From Oceanobacillus sp. CFH 90083 (lineage in GTDB: Bacteria; Bacillota; Bacilli; Bacillales; Amphibacillaceae): a stretch of DNA of 64,000 bases. The stretch lies in contig NZ_VIYG01000006.1 of NCBI RefSeq assembly GCF_009389585.1, positions 62,001 to 126,000 on the forward strand. Reading direction: 5' to 3'. Both the position numbers and the translations under genes were made by a program. The notes below the pieces were generated by a model. That model was not told the DNA's origin. It ran no database searches and worked only from the letters and a program-made list of their open reading frames with translations. Below, one piece after another: positions 40,078 to 48,723 of the stretch (position 1 is the first letter of the stretch; each line of letters begins with the position of its first letter).

Positions 40078-40431
40078 TTAGCATATAAAACTTCTGGAGA
40101 TTTCTTTTCGATTGCTCAAAGACTCTTCTTTTATTCCATTAATTGTATACTGAAGCCCGGTTAAATGCTCATACAAATAAGGATTGTCCGGAATAAATGC
40201 GGTTCTTTTTTTGCAGTGAACAGGGTCGTCTTTAATCGAATAACCATCAATACAAATTTCTCCCTCGTTAAAAGGATGAATCCCGACGATTGCTTTGATA
40301 GTCGTAGATTTACCAGCCCCGTTTGCTCCGATAAAACCGTAAATATCACCACTTTGAACGTGGAGATTAATATCCTCAATTGCCTTTGTTTCATCGTCAT
40401 ACATCTTTGAAACATGTTTTACCTTTAACAT
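40078..40431 (-). pseudogene. Truncated ABC transporter ATPase
   Basis: The first about 95 residues (LKVKHVSKMYDDETKAIEDI, Walker A GANGAGKST, AFIPDNPYLYEHLTGLQY) belong to an ABC ATPase of the BcrA/NatA export type. After LTGLQY the sequence no longer matches the family and stops, so the signature, Walker B and H-loop are all missing. It cannot hydrolyse ATP. The foreign-looking DHFR-like gene lies just downstream in the same direction, so that insertion or a deletion probably destroyed it. A TGACA-N3-TGTCA site lies before the start. Confidence 0.78.
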
Positions 40432-40446
40432 AAAAACCCCTCCTAT

Positions 40447-40459
40447 TGACAATGTGTCA
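40447..40459. promoter_or_regulatory. TetR-type operator, copy 1
   Basis: TGACAATGTGTCA, directly upstream of the truncated ATPase start, equals the site before the TetR gene except for one spacer base. Confidence 0.6.
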
Positions 40460-40500
40460 GTCATGCTGATAAAAGAAACCAATGAAATAAGATACATTGG

Positions 40501-41121
40501 TTATCCTTCTAAAGTAGATACTTCTATATCCAGCGATTTTGCCAAGACTTCTTTAAAAGCATGTAAATAAACTTTCATTTCATTTATACTGGATTTCTTG
40601 AGCTTGAGATCATTGGAAACGAAAACATATCCTGCTACTAAAAAATGAGCAGTTTCATAAGGATAGTCTACCTGAAAAACGTTCTGTTGTTTCCCTTCTT
40701 CAATAATTTGTGTAAATAAAGGAAGCAGTTTTTCAATAAATTTGTGACAAAAGCGATCCATCATATATCTATTTTCTTCCAGCTGAACCGTTTCCTGCAG
40801 CGTGACTTTCTCTTCTGTAACCGTATCTTCCTGAATAATAGTTGTCTGTAAAAACTGGTTTAGCTTTTCCATTGGGGTTAACGATGTATCTTCTACTATT
40901 TTCTCCATCTGTACAATTAGCGGCTTAACAGACTTTTCAACCAGGATATAAAGAATTTCTTCTTTATTTTTAAAGTGATAATAAAGCAGTCCGCGCGAAA
41001 TTCCAACTTTGTTAATAATATCCTGTGTCGTTGTCTGTAAATATCCTTTTTCCGTAAATAGTTTCATCGAAGCATCTAAGATTTCTGCTTTACGTACTTC
41101 AGGCAATTTCACATCTCTCAT
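40501..41121 (-). CDS. TetR/AcrR-family repressor
   Basis: 206 residues with the TetR helix-turn-helix (KAEILDASMKLFTEKGYLQTTT then GISRGLLYYHFKNKEEILY, residues 10-55) and a helical ligand domain. AAGGAGGAG precedes ATG at 41121; the longer upstream frame has no ribosome site. It lies upstream of an ABC ATPase gene in the same direction, and both have a TGACA-N3-TGTCA site at their starts, so it probably represses itself and the transporter. The transporter is now broken. Confidence 0.9.
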   Translation of the reverse strand: MRDVKLPEVRKAEILDASMKLFTEKGYLQTTTQDIINKVGISRGLLYYHFKNKEEILYILVEKSVKPLIVQMEKIVEDTSLTPMEKLNQFLQTTIIQEDTVTEEKVTLQETVQLEENRYMMDRFCHKFIEKLLPLFTQIIEEGKQQNVFQVDYPYETAHFLVAGYVFVSNDLKLKKSSINEMKVYLHAFKEVLAKSLDIEVSTLEG

Positions 41122-41158
41122 GTAATACTCCTCCTTGAGGATAGTATATACAGATGAC

Positions 41159-41171
41159 TGACAAAGTGTCA
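41159..41171. promoter_or_regulatory. TetR-type operator, copy 2
   Basis: TGACAAAGTGTCA lies about 40 bases upstream of the TetR start codon; core shared with copy 1 at 40447-40459. Confidence 0.65.
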
Positions 41172-41230
41172 ATTAATTTATGAACACGCATTGAATATAT
41201 GGTATATTTGTCATTTCATTATAAATACTT

Positions 41231-41307
41231 ACTTAGTATATAATTTATATTGAATAAAATAAGATATTAGGTTAATATTAATTTTGTTATTATATACTAA
41301 GTATATA
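41231..41307. promoter_or_regulatory. Paired palindromic operators before the ABC/FtsX exporter
   Basis: A perfect 8-1-8 palindrome TATATACTAAGTATATA (41291-41307) lies 19 bases before the ATPase start; ACTTAGTATATA (41231-41242) repeats 12 of its 17 bases about 55 bases upstream. The PadR-family regulator encoded at the end of this operon is the natural binder (inference). Confidence 0.6.
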
Positions 41308-41325
41308 CTGAGAGGATGGAATAAT

Positions 41326-42045
41326 TTGATTAAAGTTAGTGGACTGGTGAAATCTTTTACACAAGGAAAAAATATCACAGAGGTACTGAAGGATGTCGAT
41401 TTAAAAATAGAAGAAGGGGAATTTGTTGCTATTATGGGACCGAGTGGTTCTGGAAAAAGTACACTTTTACAGCTTTTGGGCGGACTGGACTCCCCTACAA
41501 ATGGAAAAATTGAGATAGATGGAAAAGCGATAAGTGAGATGAGTGAAAACCAAAGAACCATTTTTCGCCGTAAAAACATTGGAATCATTTTTCAAAATTA
41601 CCAGCTTTTAAATAATTTAACGGTAGAAGAAAATATTGCTTTTCCATTATATGCAGATGGAACACTTGACAAAGAAAAAATGAAGGAAGTAAAAGAACTT
41701 ATCCAGGCGGTTGGATTAAATGAATTAAATAAAAAGCAAGCCAATTTATTGAGCGGTGGACAACAGCAAAGGGTAGCTATTGCAAGGTCGTTGGTGAATC
41801 ACCCCGGCGTTTTATTAGCCGATGAACCGACCGGGAATTTAGACCGCTCTAAAGCAGAAGAAATATTGTTGCTTTTAACACAATTTCATAAAAAGAATAA
41901 CCAGACGATTGTTATGGTTACGCATGATATATTTGCTGCCGGTTTTGCAGATAAAATAATCCTGTTTAAAGATGGAACGATCGAACAAATCATCTCCAGA
42001 GAGGAGGAGAACTATGCTCAATATTTGGCGAATTTCATGGCGTAA
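41326..42045 (+). CDS. ABC transporter ATPase (MacB/LolD type)
   Basis: 239 residues with a full set of ABC motifs: Walker A GPSGSGKST, Q-loop, signature LLSGGQQQRVAIARSL, Walker B VLLADEPTG and the switch histidine VTHD. It is of the MacB/LolD-like type that works with an FtsX-family permease. TTG at 41326 with AGAGGATGG upstream is the likely start; an upstream start has no ribosome site. It overlaps the permease gene by 32 bases. Confidence 0.92.
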   Translation: MIKVSGLVKSFTQGKNITEVLKDVDLKIEEGEFVAIMGPSGSGKSTLLQLLGGLDSPTNGKIEIDGKAISEMSENQRTIFRRKNIGIIFQNYQLLNNLTVEENIAFPLYADGTLDKEKMKEVKELIQAVGLNELNKKQANLLSGGQQQRVAIARSLVNHPGVLLADEPTGNLDRSKAEEILLLLTQFHKKNNQTIVMVTHDIFAAGFADKIILFKDGTIEQIISREEENYAQYLANFMA

Positions 42046-44470
42046 TATTACGAGAAAGAAAAAAAGATTTGTACTAACCTTATTGGCAATTATAATGGGG
42101 ACGTCCTTTATTACTGCTATGCTGATAGCAGATAGAACGACAAAGGATGTTTTTGATTATTATGAAGAAATGTATACAGGAAATGCGGATTTTTGGATTT
42201 TAAGCGATGAACACACCTATCCAGAAGAGATAATTGACACCGTTCAAAATCATCAAGATGTAGATGAAACGCTTATGGCGTTAGATAAACAAACCTTTCT
42301 CGATTTACCTGGCGAATATTCTGACAGCCAGCTGGCAGTTCGAATTACGGGGGTGGATAATCTGAATAGTAATTTATTAAAGCTGCCAGTAGTGGAAGGA
42401 GAGCTTGATAATGAAGGGTTAGTCATTCCCGAAACAGTTGCGGATTTGTTGCATGTTGATGTAGGTGATACGTTGTCCTTTCGAGAAATGGGGGAAGTGA
42501 AGATATCAGCAATTGTAGAATATACCCAGTTGTTATCAAGCCCAGGCAGTTGGGAACGGGCAGCATCCTCCAGTTTTCGCATGATGGCTCCCCTTGATTT
42601 ATTGCAGGAGCGGGCTGGGTTGGAAGGAGAAATTTCATATATCAGGTTGAGCACACTTGGAAATGACGAGAAATTGTTTCGTGACATCCAAGAGGAGCTT
42701 TCTGACACAAGTGCTTTTATTCAGCCGGTCGTTGCGGATGACCGCCAAAGTAATGATGTGGAAGGGCTCTATACATTCTTTTATTTAATAGCCATCCTGA
42801 CCATGTTTATAAGTGGTTTTATTGTTTTTAATATGATTTATACGGGCGTTATTGAGCGAAAAAAAGAGTTCGCTATTATGAAAAGTCTGGGATATGGGCA
42901 AATTTCCATTTCAAGATTAATTTTGATGGAAGTTTCTTTCATAGCTATGATTGGAACGATTATTGGTGTACCTATTGGTATTTGGTTAGGCGATTTGTTT
43001 ATGATGACCCTTCTGGGTATATTTGAATATGACATGGTTTACTCTCTCAATTGGTTTATGCCAACTGTCATTTCTTTAGTGGCAGGTATTATCTTTCCCG
43101 TTTTGTTTTCTATGTTTCCGATATATAGTGCAGGAAAAACATCTATACTTGAAAATTTAAAAATGGGTGCAAATACAGGTCCCAATGGAAAAGTGCACTG
43201 GATCAGATATGTCATTGGTTTTGGGTTATTATTATTTTTATTTATAGACAGTCCTGTGTCATATATCGGCCTCATACTATCTGTCGTTATATTAAGTCCA
43301 TTGTTTTTAAAAATATTCAGCATGCTGATTAAGCCAATTATTCTGTTATGCATGGGGCATCCGGGCAGAATGGCAATCTCTAACTTAAATAAACAACTAT
43401 ATAGAAATGCAAATACTGCGGCGCTGCTTTCTGTCGGAATTGCGGTGATTATCTTATTGGGGGCACTTTCAGATGCTGCACCAGAAAACTATGCAAGCCA
43501 GATAAAAGCGAACTATGGTGGAGATGTCAGATTAACTGCGGAGAAACCATGGTCTGCAAGCGATTTAGATAGAATAAATGATAAAGATTTTGTCGAGTCC
43601 AGTACTTTATTAACAGAAGCAACACCAATTACATGGATAAATAAAGATATGCATTTAAGGCAATTCTCCATCATAGGAGTAGATCAGAACAGTTTATATT
43701 ATGATGATTTCAATTATACAAGCTTTGAAAATAATGATACATTATCTATTATACTGGGTGAAAGAGCTTTTCAGGAATGGGGAGGAAAGATCGGGGAAGA
43801 TATCTTTGTCCATACTCCAGAAGGAACAAAACCGTTTGAAGTAATCGATGTAGCTGTGACCTCACATTATTCCGGCTACGTAGCATTTATGGATGAAGAA
43901 CAATTAAGTCATCAATTTGGCTGGGAGAATAGCTTTGATTTGTTGATTCATCTGGATGAAAATGCAACGGAAGAATCGGTTAGAAATGCATTATGGAGTG
44001 AATTTGGCGGGTTTTTGTCTAAAGTGATTTTTGTAGAAGATGAAATTGCTTCAACAACTTCCGCATTTGAAGGAATGAATGAATTGATTCAGTTCATGCT
44101 AGTCTTAGTTATTCTGCTTGCCAGCGTTGGAACGGCAAATACACTTATCATGAATACGTTTGAACGAACTTCAGAAATAGGTACGATGAGAGCATTAGGC
44201 TTTACAATATTACAGGTTAAAAATATGGTATTATTAGAAGGTTTCCTGATAGGATTGGCTGGAGTTTTAGGAGGACTGCTTACTGGCTTGTGCTTATTAG
44301 TTGTTGCAAGCAACTCTGCATTAATAGGCGATTTCGTTACGGTGTATTTACCTGTCGAATCAATAATATTAACGGTTGCCGCCGGAATTCTGTTAAGCTT
44401 GATTGCTTCTTGGATATCGAGCAGTACAGCAAGCAAAATAGATATCCAATCATCTCTAAAAGAAGGTTGA
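42014..44470 (+). CDS. FtsX-type ABC permease
   Basis: An 818-residue permease with a first helix near residue 16, a long extracellular domain (about 40-250), a three-helix FtsX block (about 255-385), a middle helix pair, a second extracellular domain and a final FtsX block (about 690-805). MKSLGYGQISISRLILMEVSF and MRALGFTILQVKNMVLLEGF are the conserved FtsX loops. Together with the upstream ATPase it likely exports a lipid, peptide or toxic compound. GAGGAGGAG precedes ATG at 42014. Confidence 0.9.
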   Translation: MLNIWRISWRNITRKKKRFVLTLLAIIMGTSFITAMLIADRTTKDVFDYYEEMYTGNADFWILSDEHTYPEEIIDTVQNHQDVDETLMALDKQTFLDLPGEYSDSQLAVRITGVDNLNSNLLKLPVVEGELDNEGLVIPETVADLLHVDVGDTLSFREMGEVKISAIVEYTQLLSSPGSWERAASSSFRMMAPLDLLQERAGLEGEISYIRLSTLGNDEKLFRDIQEELSDTSAFIQPVVADDRQSNDVEGLYTFFYLIAILTMFISGFIVFNMIYTGVIERKKEFAIMKSLGYGQISISRLILMEVSFIAMIGTIIGVPIGIWLGDLFMMTLLGIFEYDMVYSLNWFMPTVISLVAGIIFPVLFSMFPIYSAGKTSILENLKMGANTGPNGKVHWIRYVIGFGLLLFLFIDSPVSYIGLILSVVILSPLFLKIFSMLIKPIILLCMGHPGRMAISNLNKQLYRNANTAALLSVGIAVIILLGALSDAAPENYASQIKANYGGDVRLTAEKPWSASDLDRINDKDFVESSTLLTEATPITWINKDMHLRQFSIIGVDQNSLYYDDFNYTSFENNDTLSIILGERAFQEWGGKIGEDIFVHTPEGTKPFEVIDVAVTSHYSGYVAFMDEEQLSHQFGWENSFDLLIHLDENATEESVRNALWSEFGGFLSKVIFVEDEIASTTSAFEGMNELIQFMLVLVILLASVGTANTLIMNTFERTSEIGTMRALGFTILQVKNMVLLEGFLIGLAGVLGGLLTGLCLLVVASNSALIGDFVTVYLPVESIILTVAAGILLSLIASWISSSTASKIDIQSSLKEG

Positions 44471-44476
44471 TTATCA

Positions 44477-44986
44477 ATGTCCGTGAAATATGGAATAATG
44501 ACGTTGCTCTATGATAAAAAATGTCATGGTTATGAATTAAAAATTGAATTGGATCAGTTGCTGGGGAATAAAGGGAAAGTTAATCCGGGTCAAATATATA
44601 CGACCTTAGACCGCTTAATTCGAGATGAACTTGTTATCCCTTTGAATATAGATGAACAAGAGAGAAAATTATTCACCCTGGATGCATCAGGCAAAACAGA
44701 ACTGGAGAAATGGTTATTAGAAGCAGTTCCTTATCATTCAACTAAAGAAGATTTCTTCTTTAAATGGATCTGTGCAAGAAAAATCGATTATGCTAACGAG
44801 TCGCAAATGCTTGAACAGCAAAAAGCGATGGTTTTAAAAGAAGTAATGGATCTGACCAAATTAAAAACAGACTTGCTGATAAAAGGAGATGAGAACAACT
44901 ATCTTTTAATCAGTGGGAGGCTGCTTCACTTAGAAGCTGATTTAAACTGGATCTCCCAAGTGGAGAACAGGCAGACAAAACCATAA
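44477..44986 (+). CDS. PadR-family transcriptional regulator
   Basis: 169 residues: a PadR winged helix (KYGIMTLLYDKKCHGYELKIEL, then VNPGQIYTTLDRLIRDELV) and a C-terminal helical domain of the vir-like type. It follows the permease stop by six bases, so it is probably co-transcribed, and the palindromes upstream of the ATPase are its likely target. PadR proteins commonly repress efflux genes and are released by the exported drug. Confidence 0.9.
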   Translation: MSVKYGIMTLLYDKKCHGYELKIELDQLLGNKGKVNPGQIYTTLDRLIRDELVIPLNIDEQERKLFTLDASGKTELEKWLLEAVPYHSTKEDFFFKWICARKIDYANESQMLEQQKAMVLKEVMDLTKLKTDLLIKGDENNYLLISGRLLHLEADLNWISQVENRQTKP

Positions 44987-45042
44987 TATGCTCCGTTGCA
45001 CCTTTTGTTGTAAAGCAGTATGTTTATTAATGTTATCATAAG

Positions 45043-45092
45043 AAACCCGTTATTTTGAGTATTTCTCAAAATAACGGGTTTTATTTTTATTT
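45043..45092 (+). terminator. Terminator after the PadR operon
   Basis: AAACCCGTTATTTTGAG pairs with CTCAAAATAACGGGTTT, then TATTTTTAT. Confidence 0.92.
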
Positions 45093-45128
45093 GGAAATTT
45101 TAATAAGGCCCCATTTCCTAAAAATATC

Positions 45129-45187
45129 TTGACAAGTTAACTTTTTTAATCGATAATGATAATCGTTATCAATGATAATGATTATCA
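45129..45187 (+). promoter_or_regulatory. Iron-regulated promoter with tandem Fur boxes
   Basis: TTGACA (45129-45134), 17 bases, GATAAT (45152-45157). TGATAATCGTTATCA (45157-45171) and TGATAATGATTATCA (45173-45187) are two adjacent 7-1-7 Fur boxes, the second a perfect consensus, covering the -10 and transcription start. They would repress the downstream siderophore ATPase gene when iron is plentiful. Confidence 0.92.
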
Positions 45188-45233
45188 TTATCGGATGTTG
45201 AGAGTTATCTATATCAGAAGAGGAGGCGAATCA

Positions 45234-45662
45234 ATGAAAGCAATTGAAGTAAATAAAATTGATGTCGGCTATGCCAATGAATTAATTATCAAGAATCTCA
45301 GCATTTCGATTCCATCTAATAAAATCACAACAATTATCGGACCAAATGGTTGTGGGAAGTCAACATTAATCAAAACAATTGCACGTATTTTAAATGTAAA
45401 ACATGGTGCAGTTTTTTTAGAAGGAGAAGAGATTCATAAGGTTGATACAAAAGAGATTGCAAAACGTATGGCAATCTTGCCTCAAACAGCTGAAGCACCT
45501 GGTGGACTGACAGTATATGAATTAATTTCTTATGGACGTTTTCCTTATAAAAAAGGGATGGGTTCCTTAAAAAAGGAAGACTACGAATATATTGACTGGG
45601 CGATTGATGTTACGGGGCTGACAGAGGTCCAGAATCGGTTACGGGAGAGGTTTTTTCTTTAG
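45234..45662 (+). pseudogene. Siderophore-uptake ABC ATPase (FecE/YusV type), truncated
   Basis: About 142 codons of a FecE/FhuC-type ATPase: Walker A GPNGCGKST, Q-loop LPQTAEAPGGLTV, and GRFPYKKG. The match runs up to VQNRLRER, which in intact relatives leads into the LSGGQ signature. Here it turns into FFL and a stop, so signature and Walker B are missing. It follows the tandem Fur boxes and a good ribosome site (AGAGGAGG). A deletion has joined it to an unrelated permease tail. Confidence 0.85.
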
Positions 45663-45990
45663 TTTAAAAATCTTTATACTGGCTCTGCCTATAGTGATTA
45701 TGATGCTTGTTGCAGGAACTTTTCTTGGAATGAAAACAAAGAACACCATTGAAATCAGTCTTTATGGTATGCCAATAGTTGTACTGTATTTTTTCCTGGA
45801 GGGTCTATTAATGAATAGCAGCAAGGAGGATATGCCCTGGCTGGCTATTTTTCCGAATTATCATCTTCATTATGGGATTGATCAGCTTTACTTCAATGAA
45901 TCTTTTCTTGCTTATTTGGCTGTACCTGTGATTTGGATGGCAGCAGTAATCTTACTATTTGTGAACTGGTTTAAGAAACAGGAGTTTTAA
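45652..45990 (+). pseudogene. C-terminal tail of an ABC-2-type permease
   Basis: From about base 45652 the next frame encodes three hydrophobic stretches (SLKIFILALPIVIMMLVAG, SLYGMPIVVLYFFLEGLLM, LAYLAVPVIWMAAVILLFV) and ends in KKQEF, like the end of an ABC-2 export permease. It has no start of its own; the ATG at 45694 is internal and lacks a ribosome site. It is the 3' side of the deletion that ended the Fur-controlled ATPase. Confidence 0.65.
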
Positions 45991-46373
45991 TAGAATAAAT
46001 TTGTTGAAAAACAGTAGATGCATAAGCCTGCTATTTTTTTGGCAATTAGGTTATTTATAAAGATCCATATTTTCAAAGAGTGAAGGACTGAAAGTTGTGA
46101 CAATTAAATGGTAAGTCTTAATTACAAGAAATCAGCACTAAATCCATGTTTTTTAATAATGAAGTACATACAAGCCAGTTTTTACCGCTTTATACGTTTA
46201 TTTGCTGACTTACGACATTTGAAGGAGTTATTAAAGAAATGTAAAATTAGAATTGTTGTGCTGAATACCCTTACATAGCATATTTATTGTTTAGCTTCTT
46301 GCAATTCGACTGTTAAAGGTATAAAGAAAATAAAAAGATTAGTAAAGTAATTAAAAGAAAAGGAGTTATATTT
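45991..46373. other. Gene-free stretch before opuAC
   Basis: No gene or strong repeat seen. AAGGAG before 46374 is the opuAC ribosome site. Confidence 0.35.
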
Positions 46374-47288
46374 ATGTTGAAAAGCGTAAAATATAGTGGG
46401 CTTATTTTTGCAATTTTCTCTGTATTCTTACTTGCAGCTTGTGGAAATTCCGATGATAATTCTTCTGGAGATGATGGTGAGATGAATTACAGTGAAGCAG
46501 TAGATCATACTATTATCGGTATTGAACCGGGTGCAGGTATCTCTGTCACCACAGAAAGAGCTATTGAAGAATATGACAATTTAGAAGGCTGGAATGTGGA
46601 ATTATCATCAACGGGAGCAATGATGTCTGAATTAGGAACGGCTATTCAGAATGAAGAACCAATCGTTATTACAGGCTGGAATCCGCATTGGATGTTTGCG
46701 CAATATCCAGATATGAAATATTTAGAAGATCCTAAAGAAATTTATGGCGGGGAAGAAACACTTAATTCTTTAGCAAGGCTTGAATTGGAAGAAGATAATC
46801 CAGATGCATATAAATTTATCGACCAGTTTGAATGGGAAGTAGAGGATATGGAAGATATTATGTTTGAAGCAGAAGAAACTGGTGAAGACATAGAAAATAT
46901 CGCAGCACAATGGGTAGAAGATAATCAAGATAAAGTAGATGCATGGGCAGAAGGTGTCAATGACGGCAATGGGGCGGAAATTGAACTTGCCTCTACACCA
47001 TGGGATTCCGAGCGTGCATCTTCAGGTGTTTTAAAAGCTGCAATGGAACAGCATGGATTTAATGTGACAGTTACTGATGTCGACGTAGCAGTAGTGTTTG
47101 AATCTGTAGCTTCTGGAGATGTTGATGCTACTCTGGCAGCCTGGTTACCAGTAACACATAGTGAATTCTATGAAACTCATCAGGACAACTTTGAAGATTT
47201 AGGACCTAATTTGGAAGGTGCCAGAATTGGTCTTGTTGTTCCAGAATACATGGATATTGATTCAATTGAAGATTTAGAGCCAAAATAA
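46374..47288 (+). CDS. opuAC: Glycine-betaine-type ABC transporter substrate-binding lipoprotein
   Basis: 304 residues: a lipoprotein signal peptide with the lipobox LAACG (C24), then an OpuAC/ProX fold. TGWNPHWMF and AAWLPVTHSEFY supply the aromatic cage typical of betaine binders. The protein is very acid-rich, as expected for a salt-exposed surface. No cognate ATPase or permease is adjacent, so it stands alone and must share a transporter encoded elsewhere. Confidence 0.9.
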   Translation: MLKSVKYSGLIFAIFSVFLLAACGNSDDNSSGDDGEMNYSEAVDHTIIGIEPGAGISVTTERAIEEYDNLEGWNVELSSTGAMMSELGTAIQNEEPIVITGWNPHWMFAQYPDMKYLEDPKEIYGGEETLNSLARLELEEDNPDAYKFIDQFEWEVEDMEDIMFEAEETGEDIENIAAQWVEDNQDKVDAWAEGVNDGNGAEIELASTPWDSERASSGVLKAAMEQHGFNVTVTDVDVAVVFESVASGDVDATLAAWLPVTHSEFYETHQDNFEDLGPNLEGARIGLVVPEYMDIDSIEDLEPK

Positions 47289-47314
47289 TTAAATGAAAGT
47301 TGAAGCCTTATATG

Positions 47315-47350
47315 GAGGAAGCTGCTGATTAATCAGCAGCTTCCTCTTTG
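47315..47350 (+). terminator. Terminator after opuAC
   Basis: GAGGAAGCTGCTGATT and AATCAGCAGCTTCCTC form a perfect 16-bp stem, then TTTGC. Confidence 0.85.
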
Positions 47351-47519
47351 CGACGCATGATTGTGACATATACCGGCGATAATCCAAAAAGAATAAAAAA
47401 TACTGATAAACTGATGATACATCCCTTTTCAATTCTCCTATCTATGATTTAATATAGAGGATGGGTAAAAAGAAATTATACATAATTTTAAATGAGTATA
47501 AATAGGGGGGGTGCAATTT

Positions 47520-47966
47520 TTGAGAACTGGAGAAGTTAAATATAATATCAGTATTGTATTTATTATTATTGCCATTTTATCATTTGGAATTGTAGTAATG
47601 AATTCCTATAGTATGCTTGGTGATCTGGATTCTGATGAGGAGTTCAGAGCAGATGTAGAGAATAGTTTACAAAGTGCAGGGGATGAGCTTGGCGGCATAA
47701 CGCAGGAAGAGCAGATTGAAATTTTCAGTAACAGTGTAATCTTTGTTATTATCGTTGCAGTTATTTCTATCCTTCTAGGTATTGCTGCTGCTGTCTTTTT
47801 AGCTAAACGGATAAAGGTGAAGCTTATTGGCATTCTGCTGATTGTTATTGGTGTTTTAAGTGCTGTCTTAACATTAACATTAGGAACCATTGGCGGCATT
47901 GGTTATCTTCTTGCTGGTATTATTACTCTGCTGAAGCAGCGGAAAGCACGGAATGCTTTGCTGTAA
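47520..47966 (+). CDS. DUF4064-like four-helix membrane protein
   Basis: About 148 residues with an N-terminal helix (about 9-31), a hydrophilic extracellular loop (about 35-70) and three C-terminal helices (about 72-140). This arrangement and the YLLAGIITLLK end fit DUF4064 small membrane proteins of unknown function. The seven-G run at 47504-47510 acts as the ribosome site; TTG at 47520 has better spacing than GTG at 47511. Confidence 0.65.
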   Translation: MRTGEVKYNISIVFIIIAILSFGIVVMNSYSMLGDLDSDEEFRADVENSLQSAGDELGGITQEEQIEIFSNSVIFVIIVAVISILLGIAAAVFLAKRIKVKLIGILLIVIGVLSAVLTLTLGTIGGIGYLLAGIITLLKQRKARNALL

Positions 47967-47984
47967 AAGAATAGGTTACAGGGA

Positions 47985-48024
47985 GAAGCGCAAATACTAG
48001 TTATTGGTATTTGTGCTTCTTTAT
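47985..48024 (+). terminator. Terminator after the DUF4064 gene
   Basis: GAAGCGCAAATAC pairs with GTATTTGTGCTTC, then TTTATAA. Confidence 0.88.
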
Positions 48025-48072
48025 AATTCCTTTATTTTTATCATTTAACCTAATGACAGGAGGATGATACGA

Positions 48073-48442
48073 ATGAAGGAAAACATAGTATCTGTACAAA
48101 ATATAATAAAAAAAATGAAACGTAGATATTTATTGCAAGCTATTACATTTCAGATTGAACAAGGAGAAATATACGGGTTGCTCAAACCTAATGGAGAATT
48201 TATATAATTTAGCCTTGCTTCATTCACAATTAACAAAGTAATCTCGGAAAAAGAAAGTGGAGGAAGTATTGAAAATCGTTCAACTGGAGGATAGAGCCGA
48301 TGACAAGGTGCGGACGTATTCATTAGGGATGAAGCAGCGCCTGGGAATTGCCCAAGCCATTGTGGAAAAGCATCACGGTGTAATCAGTGCGGATAATCAT
48401 CCGGATGGGGGGCTGTTTTTACAGTGCTTATCCGTAATATGA
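48073..48442 (+). pseudogene. Decayed BcrA/NatA-type ABC ATPase
   Basis: Two fragments in different frames remain. Bases 48073-48207 encode VSVQNIIKK to GEIYGLLKPNGEF, a degenerate Walker A in which the GxxGxGKT pattern is lost, ending at a stop. Bases 48257-48442 keep VRTYSLGMKQRLGIAQAIVE, the ABC signature region, but Walker B has become GVISADNHPDG. CAGGAGG precedes the first ATG. Most of the region between the fragments is missing. Related to lantibiotic/bacitracin export ATPases. Confidence 0.82.
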
Positions 48443-48723
48443 AACATAATTAACGGGTGATTTTTTAATCCATGTATCTTCTAAAGATGTATGGATTTCT
48501 TTTATATATAGAAAGAATAAAATTCTGCCACAGCAGGATTTCAAACTGCAAAATTTTAAAATTGCAAAAACATGTTCTTCTAATGTTCACAATTTCAGCT
48601 AATAAAACCTTCTATATAAACAAATTAACTGGAATTAAAAGAGTGTATGGTATATATTTTTCTTAGTGCTTAAAATTAGATTATAGATTTGATATAGATG
48701 GGAAAAAGGAGTTTAGATTAGAA
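48443..48723. other. Gene-free stretch before ctaB
   Basis: No gene seen; a 64-codon frame at 48472 lacks start signal and family features. Confidence 0.35.

Noticed and set aside
42253-42708. Minus-strand frame inside the FtsX permease
   Set aside because: Shadow of the permease with Ser/Asn-rich composition and no start signal.
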